From Quillaja saponaria (Eukaryota; Streptophyta; Magnoliopsida; Fabales; Quillajaceae), in NCBI GenBank assembly GCA_029379385.1, contig CM055613.1:15456001-15520000 (forward strand): a DNA stretch of 64,000 nucleotides, written 5' to 3'. A program made the position numbers and the translations under genes. Positions 1 through 11,807 of the stretch are shown here, piece by piece. The notes under the pieces are model-generated. The model ran no database searches. It saw only the letters and a program-made list of their open reading frames with translations, and was not told the DNA's origin. Position 1 is the first letter of the stretch, and every line of letters starts with the position of its first letter.

Positions 1-755
1 TAAAATGTAGGTGAGTCTGATTTTATGTTAAAATTTTATTATGATGTGTGATTATTTTCAAACTTAAATTTATATGATAATTTATGGTTAATGTTAATAG
101 TATTTATGACAAAAAGATGACATAAGAAATATCTTAGTTTTTATTTTTCATTGGTGTGATATAAGTACTATTCCTTTTATGAAAAAGAAAAGTTTGGCCT
201 TCTATATCAGCATGATTCATGATATTTGTTTAGAGCTTTCTATTTCTATGGTGTGTCTATGATTGATTACAATGTAGGTGCGTCTGAAGTACCTAATGAA
301 TGATTTTATGTCAAAATTTCATTATGATGTGGAATTATTTTTAAATTTAACTTTATATAATTAATGCAAATATTACTTTTGAGAAAAAAAAATGTCTTAG
401 CTTTTCTTTTTCAAGTTTAGCTTTCCACATCAGCATGATTCGTGATATTTGTTAACGACTTTTTATTTCTATGGTGTGCCTATAACTGATTAAAATGTAG
501 GTGTAACAGAACCTAATAATTTCATGTCAAAATTCGTTATGATGTGTAATTATCTCCAAACTTAGCTTTATATGATAATTAATGATTAATACAAATATTT
601 CTTATGAAAAAAAAAAAAATCTTAGTTTTTCTTATTTATTGGTCTGCTATAAGTAATATTTTTTATGAAAAAGAAAAGTTTAGCCTTTCACAGTAGTACG
701 ATTCGTGATCTTTGTTATGAACTTTTTATTTTTAGGGTGTGCCTATAACTGACTA
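1..755. repeat. Three-unit minisatellite (about 220-270 bp units)
   Basis: Three diverged head-to-tail units start at about 4, 271 and 494. Each opens with AATGTAGGTG, contains ATTATGATGTG near its first third and a poly-A stretch in the middle, and closes with a GTGTGCCTATAACTGATT-like block. Unit lengths differ (about 267, 223 and 262 bp) through indels in the A-rich middle. The array touches the left edge, so more units may lie outside. No coding potential is visible. Confidence 0.8.
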
Positions 756-2018
756 TAGGATGAGGCCTAGTAGGGTGAGTCACCACTAAAAAAATAACTT
801 CTCAGCCTGATCACGAGGGATGTCTAGACATTGTTCATACAAGTTGAGATAGCCGAAAAGGATGGCTGAGTTCATCATCAGTTCCCATTGATTCATGATC
901 ACAGACCATGATATGATAGATGATGGTGATGTCGACCGACCCTAACAAATAACATAAGTATGAGAGTGCTACTTGTTAGATACAAATATATAAAAATATT
1001 GATTGTTAGAAAAAATAAATAAATATATAGATATATAGATTGATTTTATTATTTTTTATTTTTTGCTAGGAAAATATAGAGGATTGATTTCTCTACATAA
1101 TTAACTTTAACAGATGTGAGAGTAAATATTGTATATAATAATATGAGTTTATATCTCTTGTCAATTAATCAATTTTAAAGATATGACTCAAATATGCTAT
1201 TAGAATTAGATCCTCTAACTAGGCCACATTAGAGTTGCTCATTCTAGGCTAGTCAGGCCCCTCTAAATGCTTAAACACTCTAGCAAGTACCTTGCAACCG
1301 GTGTGTGCATTAAAAAAAATAAGTAAAGAAAAGAATGTGACAAAATTCTGGTTGGTGGCTCGAATCTGACCTTTGATGGCCATCGTAATACTTTTAACTG
1401 CTCCTAGTTGTTGGCTCCCTTCAAGAAAAAAAGAAAAGAAAAGAAAATTCTCAAAATTATGTTGGTATAACAACCTTTGCATAGCTTGTAAACCTTGGAA
1501 TTCTAGGTTAGGCTGATGCTCCATTCTTATTCAACTCCATGCTATTGGCAATGGAGGTTCAAAGTCAACTTATTAATATGCTAATCTTTAATATTGTTGT
1601 GCGCTATATATGACAAATTAATTTAAGAGATGTCATTTAATTGTCTAAGTAAGATGTACAAAAATTTCAGTAATTTCTAATCTTAGATAATTTCTTTTCT
1701 TATTATCTAAGATAAGGTGAGTTTGATCGATCTTAAAACATTTTTACTTTTAACCACTTAACAACTCATTTATTAGTACAAAATATTCTCCAACACAATG
1801 TTTTAGATTCAAAACTGTCCACCCTGATCTATTGAGCCTATCAAAAAACCATGTACAATCATGGGGTGCAATTTCTATTCAATTAATTAAAAATAAATAT
1901 TAGAAAATTTTAAAAAAATATAATGATATTGCTACAGATGATATGAAATATAATTATGATTAAAAAAAAATTAAAGGAATTAAAAGCTCTTATGGGTCAA
2001 ATACCATTGAAATCATCA
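756..2018. other. Intergenic, no gene recognised
   Basis: AT-rich sequence with many short homopolymer runs. A 91-codon minus-strand open frame at 1249-1524 lacks any recognisable domain and looks like chance. I see no splice-bounded coding segment or RNA gene. Confidence 0.5.
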
Positions 2019-2533
2019 ATATTTTAAAAATTAGATCGGTTATTGAATCGAAAATTTATCAAGAGGTCTCGGGTCATTGGTTTAACCTAGATCGAATCGA
2101 TTGTCGGATCAGAAAACATCATAAGTACATACAATTATATATTTTAAATAATGTAGTTTATTTTGTATTAAGTAAAAATACTAAATTCACAAGTAAACAA
2201 AAGATAATAATTCAATGTTTATTAAATAATAAGAAAATCACGTCATAAATAGTCAAATAGAGTTATTAATAGTTAGTACGATAACTTGTTAATTTATTAT
2301 GCATTACAACATTCAAGTTTCAACTTATGCATCAAAATAATAAATGCAACATTAATATAAATATAATTCTTATACTAATATTTAATATAAAATACAAATA
2401 TTTCACTTATCCTCAATACAAACAATACTTAAAAATAAAATAAAAACCATTCTGTTCAATTAACCTATCAAACTCGATCTGATTTATCACCCGAGTAACT
2501 GTCCAACCAATCCAGTCCGATTTTCAAAACATA
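2019..2533. mobile_element. MITE-like element with imperfect terminal inverted repeats
   Basis: The left end (ATTTTAAAAATTAGATCGG and following bases) and the inverted right end (TTTTGAAAATCGGACTGG and following) form an imperfect inverted repeat about 510 bp apart. Both ends carry CGGTT/TGGTT-rich sequence, and the interior is AT-rich and non-coding. This resembles short non-autonomous hAT-type elements in plants. The target duplication is not clear. An RTE LINE is inserted just at its right end. Confidence 0.35.
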
Positions 2534-2549
2534 AGAAATTAGGAATGTT
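2533..2549 (+). repeat. Target-site duplication, left copy
   Basis: AAGAAATTAGGAATGTT is identical to 2983-2999 and brackets the truncated RTE LINE. A length of 17 bp fits target-primed reverse transcription. Confidence 0.9.
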
Positions 2550-2982
2550 GTATGGTACCGAATGTTGGGCAGTTAAGAAGCAACATTCGCATAAGATGGG
2601 AGTAGCCGAAATGAGAATGTTAAGATGGATGACAGGACATACAAGAAATGATAGAATAAGAAATGAGGAGATTCGTAGGAAGGTGGAAGTAGCACCTATT
2701 GAGGAGAAAATGAGGGAGAATCGTCTACGTTGGTTTGGACACATCCAACGTCGGCCAATGGACGCAGTAGTTAAGCAAGATGACATGGTCCAGGTGCCAG
2801 GTGTTAGACGGGGAAAGGGGAGACCGAAACTTACATGGGGGACAGTCATCGATAAAGATATGGCTGTACTATGAATTAATGAAAATCTTATCTTGGATCG
2901 ATGTGAATTGAAGGAAAAGGATTCATATAGCCGACCCCAACTAGTTTGGGATTTTAAGGCTTAGTTGAGTTGAGTTGAGTAA
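2550..2982 (+). mobile_element. 5'-truncated RTE-type LINE insertion
   Basis: About 433 bp encode the C-terminal tail of an RTE-clade non-LTR retrotransposon, downstream of the reverse transcriptase core. The readable frame runs to 2874 and includes MRMLRWMTGHTRNDRIRNEE and RENRLRWFGHIQRRP. The same domain recurs in the minus-strand LINE at 53838-54185. The 3' end carries ACTAGTTTGGGATTTTAAGG and then TTGAG repeats in place of poly-A, as expected for RTE elements. The insertion is bounded by a perfect 17-bp target duplication, AAGAAATTAGGAATGTT (2533-2549 and 2983-2999). It is a dead-on-arrival copy because the endonuclease and RT core are absent. Confidence 0.92.
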
Positions 2983-2999
2983 AAGAAATTAGGAATGTT
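2983..2999 (+). repeat. Target-site duplication, right copy
   Basis: Perfect copy of 2533-2549, immediately after the TTGAG-repeat tail of the LINE. Confidence 0.9.
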
Positions 3000-4300
3000 A
3001 ATATTCTAGGCACGTGCACACTCGACTTGACCAGAATGGGTCTCATTTTTTGCCTCGAATGGGCACATCAAAGGGCATGGGTTTTTGCTTTTTGTGTTCG
3101 TCAAGTAACCCACTGACCTGATTCAAATCCAGTCTAATATAGGTCAGACCTTTTTATGTAAAAAAAATAAAAAATATCTAATACTTTTTTGTATTCTCTA
3201 TCTAAATAAAAATGTGAAAATAAACTAAAAATTTATTTTCTTAAATTATATAAATGAATCTCTTAATTTACTCCCTTAGTCTACTCTTATATTTTCCTAA
3301 ATTATTTTCTTAAATTCTCCAAATTTATTTATAATCATTTCCTTAACATTCTCCTCTTCCTAAATTATTTATATTTTATTTCTTGTATAAAATTTGTAGC
3401 ATGTTTTTTTACAGTTGACTTTGTTTTTATTTTTTAAAAGCTTTTTCAACATTTTTTGAATGTGATAAATATATGTTCTTAGTGATAATAAATTATAATT
3501 ATTAAAAAAATTATATTTTAAAATTTTTAATTCATTAATTTCACAATACTCAAATAATAATTAACCTATTGTAATATATTATAAACAATTTATTTATATA
3601 TTGTGTCTCATTGATATGTATTAAATATGTTAAAAAATCTTGTTGGATGCTTTGTATTTATTATTTAAGTTTTAAAAAAAATTTACTTAATTTGTCTGTT
3701 TTTTTATTGCTTGATTTTTGCAATTTAAATTTCATCGAAATAGTTGTCCTAATTAATTAATAACATAAATATGTGTAAACAATTTGATTTAAATTTTATT
3801 TTCCTTGATTACTATAAATTAGTCACAATTTAAAGTTATCTTTTGCCAACTTATCTAATCATAAGTGGGACTATAATTTTTTGCCAAAAATAAAAATAAA
3901 TAAATATACATGTGCCCGTCAGGCATACACACTAATAAAAAGGTTCTCAACTAATATATATTCACATCCCAAAATATATACGAGCAAGCACTGGTTCATA
4001 TACGAACCCAGCCCATTACCATCTCTACAAGAAAATCACTTTGTGAACAATATGATATCTAGAAGGTTTTAATTTGACTATTAAAGACTTCAAATTTCTT
4101 TAATGTATTATTTCTTTAACGACTGTGATATTGTGAAAATGTTTATGAAAGAAGAGAAAAAAGGATACCTGCATTGACAGGTGTCATTTGGATGCTTCTA
4201 AACTGAAAAAGAAAAAGAAAATCCCTAGTTTTTGAGTTAGATAAAAACAAAAAAGTAAAGGAAAAAGAAGACCAAGAAAAATCCGTGGTTTCGGTTTAAA
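3000..4300. other. Intergenic, upstream of the J20-like gene
   Basis: AT-rich non-coding sequence. The 63-codon frame at 3881-4072 has no recognisable domain. A TTTATATATTT stretch at about 4307-4317 is a plausible TATA box for the J20-like gene just downstream. Confidence 0.5.
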
Positions 4301-4306
4301 GGATTC

Positions 4307-4318
4307 TTTATATATTTA
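4307..4318 (+). promoter_or_regulatory. Probable TATA box of the J20-like gene
   Basis: TTTATATATTT lies about 200 bp upstream of the start codon at 4511. It is followed by a CT- and CAA-rich leader typical of plant 5' UTRs. Transcription would start roughly 30 bp downstream, giving a leader of about 165 nt. The placement is inferred from sequence only. Confidence 0.45.
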
Positions 4319-4510
4319 TCTGTTTTCAATCCTACAACTACAATCAGTCCCAAGTTTCCACTTTCCAACCCAAAGCTCAAAGCTCAAAGCTCGTGTCTTT
4401 CCCAGACTACACACAGTCAGAAACAATACTAACAAAACAAATCCACCGTTTGTTTTGTTAAAGTGAAGAAGCCCTTATCAATTGAAGGAAACTAACATTC
4501 CCAGACAGAT

Positions 4511-6474
4511 ATGCGCAGCTACGGATTTACAATCCCAGGAAGCGATTCTCGCTTCTACCTCCCCAAAAATCCCATCCCCAACTCGTTAATCCATCTACCC
4601 ATCAATACCCAGCTTCCCAAACCTGTATTCTCGTCCCGGAAAGCTTTTGGGTTTGTCAGAGTTAAGGCCGCAGTTAGTGACGGTTTTTTAACTGAAGCCC
4701 CGGAGTTGAGCTTCTATGAGCTTCTGGGTATACCCGAATCGGGATCTTTGGTTGAAATCAAGCAGGCCTACAAACAACTGGCCCGGAAATACCACCCTGA
4801 CGTTTCGCCTCCGGGTCAGGTAAAGGAGTATACCAAGAGGTTTATTCAGGTGCAAGAGGCCTATGAAACGTTGTCTGATCCAAGAACCAGAGCCATGTAT
4901 GACAGAGACATGGCAAGGGGTCTTCAACTGGCCTTCTCTGCTCGTCGGCGGTACAACGACGATGAGGTAATTTCATAATTATCTGCTATATCTATTTTTT
5001 ATGTTGGTTTTCAGGAATATAAATTTCTTTCTTTCATTTTTTGGATGTGTTTTTCTTCTCCTTTCTTTCTTTTCAGTTTTGGATTTTCTTTCTCAGTTTC
5101 ATATCTATTTTCTAGATTTCCCGTTGATTCTTCTTTCTTTCTGTTTCAAATTTTGCTTGATTATTTACCTCATGTCTTGACTACTGTTTCCGATTAGATG
5201 TCTTTGAGGTAGTTAATGTGTGAGTCTATCTGGGTTGGTTCAATTGTTTGTATGATTACAAGGAAGACAAAACAAAAAGAAGACATTTAGACTCCATCTC
5301 ATCTTGGCCAAGATGCTTGATTTGCAAACCAAAGTTTAGTGAATGCTTTTCTAAACTCATGAATTGAGTACAGACATATCAAACTAGTGTAAAATATCAG
5401 AGGATCCTGTTGGTTCCAATGGAAAAGTTTCATCATCTAAAGCTTTGTTTTACTAAAACAATGTACTGGCTTATCACTTTGTTGGTTTAATCTCTTTGGC
5501 TAGATGGGGTTCCATGGAGGCAAGATCCTTGGGTGATGGTGATAAAATTGATGGTTAGATTTTGCGTAGTTAATAAAAATACATATACATATATATATAT
5601 GCCTTTGATTTCTGTGTCTCTGTGCCCTGTTCTTCTAGGGAGGAAAGTAAGAATTTGAAAGATGAACTAACTATTTACAATTATATTATGTCTGTGATGG
5701 GTGGAAGATATATTGGCAGATATGCCTTTTCATGCCGTTTCTACTACAGATTCACATATTCAATTTCATTTATCTGAAAATGGGCTCATGCTTTGATTCC
5801 TTCTCCCCGAATGACAGATTTACAATCCTAAATTTTCTCCTCTTTTTGTTGGCATTTCATTTTTCATGTACTATTCTTGAAGATTCTTCATTTTAATGTC
5901 GAAATTCTCCTGATATGAAATATAATTTGTTTTTGTTTTTAATACCCCTCTTTCTCTTTCTCTTGGCCCCATGCACTTTTTTAAATCTATGGCAAGTTTC
6001 ATATCTGTGCATTCAAATGAAACTGAAACAGTATCTCTTGCAGATTAATGGGTATGTACACGATTGCGTAATATGTGTATTTGTTTATCACTGTCTGCCT
6101 TTTAAAAAAAACAAGTCAACTGATGATATGAAATCGTGATCTCCCACTTAGGGGCCTTATTTTTCTGAAGATTGCGGGGTCTTTTTATGTTATTATTAAT
6201 ATATGTACTCTGTGCTTGTTCCTTTTAATTACTCAGATACTGCTGTTAGAAAATGCAAATTTTATTGTTGCTAGAATGAGGTTGTAGTTATCATTTATGA
6301 CCCACATACTGATTTGCATTGTTTCTTTTGAGTCAGATCTTTGAAGAGAAGAATGAGTGGAAGAATCGTTGGCAAGCTCAGGTATCAGAGCTAAAGAAAA
6401 GAAGCATGAAGAAGGATGCAGGAGAAGCTATGTCGTGGGGAGCTCGAATGCGCAGGCGAAGAGATGAATTATAA
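4511..6474 (+). CDS. J20: Chloroplast J-domain co-chaperone, J20-like
   Basis: Two coding exons, 4511-4966 and 6337-6474, join in phase 0 across a 1370-bp GT-AG intron to give 197 aa. From memory, Arabidopsis DNAJ20 has the same length. Residues 1 to about 55 are Ser/Pro/basic-rich and look like a plastid transit peptide. Residues 67-131 form a J domain with the HPD motif at 95-97 in YKQLARKYHPDVSPP and a helix-III/IV segment QEAYETLSDPRTRAMYDRD. The second exon encodes the family C-terminus, with EWKNRWQAQ and MSWGARMRRRRDEL. In Arabidopsis, J20 hands misfolded deoxyxylulose 5-phosphate synthase, the entry enzyme of the plastid isoprenoid (MEP) pathway, to stromal Hsp70 for repair or Clp degradation. 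The same role here is inferred by homology. The gene looks intact. Without splicing, exon 1 would end at an intronic stop four codons past the junction. Confidence 0.93.
4967..6336 (+). other. Intron of the J20-like gene
   Basis: The intron starts with GTAATT after GATGAG and ends TTGAGTCAG before ATCTTTGAAG. Both exons stay in frame. The interior is T-rich and contains a short AT microsatellite near 5580-5600. I see no extra coding exon. Confidence 0.85.
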
Positions 6475-6982
6475 CTCAGGCTTTTCCTTTTATTCTGTGT
6501 ATAGATAGATATGTATTAAGGCTAATCATGAAATACTATACAATCCTTTTGGTTACCATTGTTGTTCTTCAAGAAAAGCTTTTCCAGTATGCCTAACCTT
6601 TTTGTTACCATTGTAAAATATCATGTTTTATGAAAGAAGGAAAAAAAAAAAAAAAAAAAGAATCTCCTTATCCTTGTTTCTGTATATCCTTAGTAAGAAA
6701 TGTTGTTTACGAATTAGTTCCACTACTCTGCGATGAACGTTGTGTTACAATTTGGAAATTATTAAATGCTTTAGAGCCAAACGGGCAAACCAACTTGAAA
6801 ATCAATAAGTAATGATAAGCATTGTTTTTATTTTTTATAAATAACCTGAAGAATTATTTTTAATTACAAATTGATAATAATTGTATTTTTTTAATAAATT
6901 AAATATAATAGTTTTTTTTTTTCACTATTTTAATAAGTTTATATTTACTCGAATGTTCTTTTTTGTAATTTTTTACATACTA

Positions 6983-7022
<40 letters not shown>

Positions 7023-7670
7023 TTAGAATTAACTATATTTTTTAAAACCTTTCAAACAACTCTAAAATAATGGATTAGGGTTTTAAACAATATCTGAGAT
7101 CATGGTTTGTAACCAAAATATCCTTTTCTCAATACAAACTCCACTTTTGCTTTTATTTTAAAATTATAAAATTAAACATGTTGAATCCATGTTGTCTTAT
7201 TATTATTTTAGTGAGTCGAGCCTAAACATAGATTTAGGCTCATAATTGTGTAACGAGTCTAGATTTATGAATTGTTAATAAATACAAGTTAAATTGGAGT
7301 TTTATTAAAATTTAACTAGTCAAGTTAAAATTTGTTAAAATTTAACTTAAACTCAAATTATTTGCATTCTAATCGTTATAACCACGCAATGATAATAAAA
7401 AGAAAAAGGACAGACATGTCAGATACAACATTGAATTTGCAATTTACTGAGGGAGCCCATATATTAATAAACTTGTCAATTACGATGAGATGGAATGGTG
7501 GAGTCCACGTAGATTACTTCTAGATGAGCGGCTGAAATATTTATATACGTGTTGAACAAGTCTCCAACTAGTTGACGTTTATAGGAAAAATAATCACAAA
7601 AAATGTTATTCTTCCCAGGAGCCACAAAATTCTTTTTATTTTTATTTTTTAGAAGAAGGGGGACATGAAT
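6475..7670. other. 3' flank of the J20-like gene and AT-rich intergenic
   Basis: The first 200 bp are likely the 3' UTR. An A-run lies at 6641-6659 and an (AT)n tract at 6988-7020. The small frames here lack any domain. Confidence 0.5.
6988..7020. repeat. (AT)n microsatellite
   Basis: Alternating AT dinucleotides of about 30 bp. Likely polymorphic in length. Confidence 0.9.
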
Positions 7671-9577
7671 GAAAATCAAGTATATAACAAAATTATTAAC
7701 AAATATTGAATCTCTGTCATTGTCCTGAATGTCTAGTGATTGTGATGCCTTATAAGCCTGGGTTGAGGGTGGCTGTGTCTAGAAGGGTAGAATTTGATTC
7801 AGGCTTTTGGAAATTGAGAGGGAAATACTTTGTCCTTTCGGTAACGTGAAATAGAGGATAGACATCCATCTAGAACAACATGGGTCCCATATTTATCAAA
7901 CATATCATTTTTACCATGCATTTTTTTTTTAAATTTAGCATATCCTTCTAGATGCAGATCTGGTCCTCATTTTTCTTCCTTTTCTTAGTTGATATTTCGT
8001 TTTCATTCTTTTCCATCTTAAGTACATAATCTACTTTTATATGGGATTTGTTTTTTTTTTTTTTTAATTGAATCTGTTATGAATGATGAGGTCTCATGAG
8101 GATGACTATGTCAGGGCTGTGGCTGTCATGTATTATCCTCTCTTCCAAGTGTTTAATTTATGTTATTCAAGATTAAAATATATGACTATTAGAATAAATA
8201 AATGTTCTTTTCTCCCTTTATAAAATAAAACAATAATTTATTATAATATTATATTATTTTTACAATTTTTAAAAATAAACAGTTAAATTATGCCAACTCT
8301 CAAAATATATTGTAATTGGATGCTTACCAATTTCAGACTATGAGTTTCGAACTCAAATATTTTCATAATGAGACAAAAGAATTAATAATTGAACCATTCC
8401 GTGGTTGCCGTGTTAGAAAAATTTGATTCCTCATATCAATAAACACATCAGTTTCTAGATGATATAGAAAAAAGACAGTCATAAACTTACCTTTATTGTA
8501 GTGACATTCTCAAAAACTGCATTGTTCTCAATATCAGTGCTTGAATCTAGAGCGACCTTAATCAAGGAAAAATTATTGTAAAGTCAAGCTTGAAGAAAAA
8601 AAAAAAAGTTTTAAAAACCCCAATTTCCTTACTCATTCATAAGATCATTAATGTTAAGGTCAAAGTCCTAAAACAACATACGAGAGATTTAATGACATAT
8701 GAAAACAAATATACCAACTGAAAACCATTTATCAGTCAAAATTTTATTGTGTTCTTGTTCCTAACAACTCATCTAGAACCCCAAGACCATAGTTGTCAGA
8801 CCTTTAGTTATTAATGAGAGAATAAACAATTACATTTATTATTAAGAATGATACTACCATAATTAGTGACCTCATGAAAAAGTAACCGCTTCGAGCCCTC
8901 CAATAAAAGCTTAATAAAATAATTTTATCGTTAATATTGATCTATTATTTTCATCTTTCATAATTAGATTAGTTTTTAATTTAGTTTATTTCTAAGAATT
9001 TTTCAATTAATTTTTTTTTAATATTTCTCAATTAAGTTTTATTTTTTCATTTATATGTTATGAATTAACGAAATAACCACATTTGACATAAAAATAATAG
9101 TGGAATTTGAACTGGATTATTCGACTCCAGGTTCGAGTTCAAATTAAAAAAATTGAATTTGAATCCTATATAAAATTCAAATTAAAATCTGGATAATGTA
9201 TTATTCAATATAATATTCAAAAAATAATTTGATTTCATATTCGAATTCAAATTATTCTAAATCATGTATTTTTTATTATCAAAATACCCTAAAAAATTAG
9301 AATTCAAGTTCAAATTTAAAATTTTATCCAAATTCGAATCCGAAAATTAGAAATTGAATTCAAATTTGAGTACAGGAATTTGAATCCAAATTCGAATAGT
9401 GCACTATTCGAAACTATTCGATTCAAATTCCAACCCTACATAAAAAAGTAGTAACTTACATAAGTTATTTTTATATCTTGTAAAAAAAAAAAAAATTGAT
9501 CATTTTATCATTAAATTATGTATAATTATTGTATTTATGCATACTATAAGAATGAGAGAATAAAACTTAATTGAAAA
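7671..9577. repeat. Tandem segmental duplication, copy A
   Basis: This block is repeated head-to-tail at 9573-11966. Shared landmarks in the same order include GAGGGTGGCTGTGTCTAGAA, ACATCCATCTAGAACAACAT, GATGCAGATCTGGTCCTCAT, CCAAGACCATAGTTGTCAG and the TTCGAATTC-rich stretch. Copy A has one unit of the GTCTCATGAGGATGACTATG motif and lacks the 403-bp insertion found in copy B. The junction shares GAAAATCAAG-like microhomology at both unit starts. No complete gene is contained. Confidence 0.88.
9100..9434. repeat. MITE-like TTCGAATTC repeat, copy 1
   Basis: Begins TGGAATTTGAACTGG and ends in the inverse, ATTCAAATTCCAA. Between them are many short palindromic GAATTCGAATT/AATTTGAATCC motifs, including TAGTGCACTATTCG. 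The interior is non-coding. Its position in copy A corresponds to copy 2 in copy B, so it predates the duplication. Confidence 0.55.
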
Positions 9578-9630
9578 ATCAAGTAAATAACAAAATTATT
9601 AACAAATATTGAATCTTTGTCATTGTCCTT

Positions 9631-10033
9631 AGGGGTGTCAACGAGCCGGCTCGGCTCATCTCACTTTAGGCAAGCTCGAGCTCGGCTCATTAAGGGCTCG
9701 TGAAGATTTTTTGAAAATTCTAAAAATGTTTTGTAGGCAAAGAGAGTTGAACTCAAGATCTCTTAGTAAGTATTTATGCAAATTACCACTAAACCAAGTA
9801 ACAATTTGTGTTAGTTTTTTTTGTATATAAATAATAAATTTTTTATTAAATAATATTAAACGAGCTAATTCACGAGCCTAGCTTTGAAAAGATTGAACTC
9901 GGCTCGTTTTACTAAACGAGCTTAAAATAAAGTTCAAGATCAGCTCGTTTAAAAAACAAGCCTAGCTTGATCCGAACTCTTAATAAGTAGCTCACGAACT
10001 GTTCACGAGCTAGTTCTGTTCATTACCACCCCT
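9631..10033. mobile_element. Non-autonomous hAT-like element (403 bp)
   Basis: Inserted in segmental copy B and absent at the matching place in copy A. The ends AGGGGTGTCAACGAG and (inverted) AGGGGTGGTAATGAAC share an AGGGGTG terminal inverted repeat. The interior carries repeated GAGCTCGGCTCGTT-type motifs near both ends. This resembles short non-autonomous hAT elements of plants. The 8-bp target duplication expected of hAT is not clear, and the flank seems to have lost or changed a few bases relative to copy A. Confidence 0.65.
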
Positions 10034-10380
10034 AATTATCGTGAATGCCTTAGAAGCCTAGTTGAGGGTGGCTGTGTCTAGAAGGGTAGAATTTGATTCA
10101 GACTTTTGCAAATTAAGAGGGAAATACTTTGTCCTTTTGGTAACGTGAAATGGGGGATAGACATCCATCTAGAACAACATGGGTCCCATATTATCAAACT
10201 TTTCCTTTTTACCATGCATTTTATTTGAAATTTAGCATATCCTTCTAGATGCAGATCTGGTCCTCATTTTTTGTCCTTTTCTTAGTTGATATTTCGTTTT
10301 CATTCTGTTCCATCTTAAATACATAATCTACTTTTGTATGGGATTTTTTTTTTTTCTTTGAATGTGTTATGAATGATGAG

Positions 10381-10550
10381 GTCTCATGAGGATGACTATT
10401 TCAGGCTGTGGTTGTCATGTATTATCCTCTCTTCCAAGAGTGGTCTCATGGGGATGACTATGTCAGGCTGTGGTTGTCATGTATTATCCTCTCTTCCAAG
10501 TGTGGTCTCATGAGGATGACTATGTCATGTATTATCCTCTCTTCCAAGTG
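10381..10550. repeat. 62-bp minisatellite, 2.7 copies
   Basis: Units begin at 10381, 10443 and 10505 with GTCTCATGAGGATGACTAT or a close variant and end in TCCTCTCTTCCAAG. The third unit lacks an internal stretch around CAGGCTGTGGTTG. Segmental copy A has a single unit at about 8092, so the array expanded after the duplication. Confidence 0.92.
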
Positions 10551-11524
10551 TTTAATTTATGATGTTCAAGATTAAAATATATGATTATTAGAATAAATAA
10601 ATGTTCTTTTCTTCCTTTATAAAATAAAACAATAATTTATTATAATATTTATAACGTTATTTTATTTTTTAGATTTTTAACAAATAAATAATTAAATTAC
10701 GTCAATTCTTATAGTATATGTAGTTGGATTCTTACCAATCCCAGACTATGAGTTTAGAACTCAAATATTTTCATAAGGAGACAAAAGAATTCATAATTGA
10801 ACCATTCAGTTGTTGCCGCATTAGAAAATATTTAAGTCTATAATAACACTAAACTTTTTAAAATTTTCTTCTTAATACCAATAAACACTTCACTTTCTAG
10901 ATGATATAGAAAAAAGACAGTCATAAACTTACCTTTATTGTAGTGACATTCTCAAAAGCTGCATTGTTCTCAATATCAGTGCTTGAATCTAGAGGAGCGA
11001 CCTTAATCAAGAAAAAAAAAGTTTTAAAAACCCCAATTTTCTTACTCATTCATAAGATCATTAATGTTAAGGTCAAAGTCCTAAAACAATATACGAGAGA
11101 TTTAATGACATATGAAAACAAATATACCAATTGAAAACCATTTATTAGTCAAAATTTTATTGTGTTCTTGTTTCTAACAACTCATCTAGAACCCCAAGAC
11201 CATAGTTGTCAGACCTTTAGTTATTAATGAGAGAATAAACAATTACATTTATTATTAAGAATGATACTATCATAATTAGTGACCTTATGAGGCATGAAAA
11301 AGTAACCGCTTTGAGCACTTCAATAAAGCTTAATAAAATAATTTTATCGTTAATTTTAAATTTATCTATTATTTTGATCTTTCATAATTAAATTAATTTT
11401 CGATTTAGTTTAGTTCTTCCAAGAATTTTCAATTAATTTTACTTTTCAATATTTTTCAATTAAGTTTTATTTTTTTATTTATATTATGAATTAACGAAAT
11501 AACCACATTTGACATAAAAATACA

Positions 11525-11807
11525 GTTGAAATTCGAACTGGATTATTCAAATCTGAGTTCGGGTTCAAATTAAAATCCAGATAATGTATTATTCGATACA
11601 ATATTCAAAAAATAATTTGATTTCATATTCGAATTCAAATTATTCTAAATACTGTATTTTATTATCAAAATACCCTAAAAAATTAGAATTCGAGTTCAAA
11701 TTTAAAATTTTATCCAAATTCGAATCCGAAAATTTGAAATTGAGTACAAGAATTTGAATCCGAATTCGAATAGTGCACTATTCGAAGCTATTTGATTCGA
11801 ATTCCAA
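11525..11807. repeat. MITE-like TTCGAATTC repeat, copy 2
   Basis: Duplicate of 9100-9434 carried inside segmental copy B. It is about 50 bp shorter because part of the left half is deleted. The ends are again inversely related, TTGAAATTCGAACTGG and GATTCGAATTCCAA. Confidence 0.55.

Noticed and set aside
2487..2849. 120-codon minus-strand frame opposite the RTE fragment
   Set aside because: It is the antisense shadow of the LINE reading frame. The plus-strand translation matches RTE proteins.
4688..4927. Minus-strand frame inside the J20-like exon
   Set aside because: Antisense shadow of the J-domain coding sequence.
9720..9800. tRNA-like GAACTC...CACTAAACCA stretch within the 403-bp element
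   Set aside because: No cloverleaf can be drawn with proper A and B boxes. Similar sequence occurs widely inside plant repeats.
10381..10550. Regular repeats resembling a CRISPR array
   Set aside because: The 62-bp units are adjacent with no unique spacers, lie in a plant genome and derive from a single unit in the sister duplication copy. It is a minisatellite.
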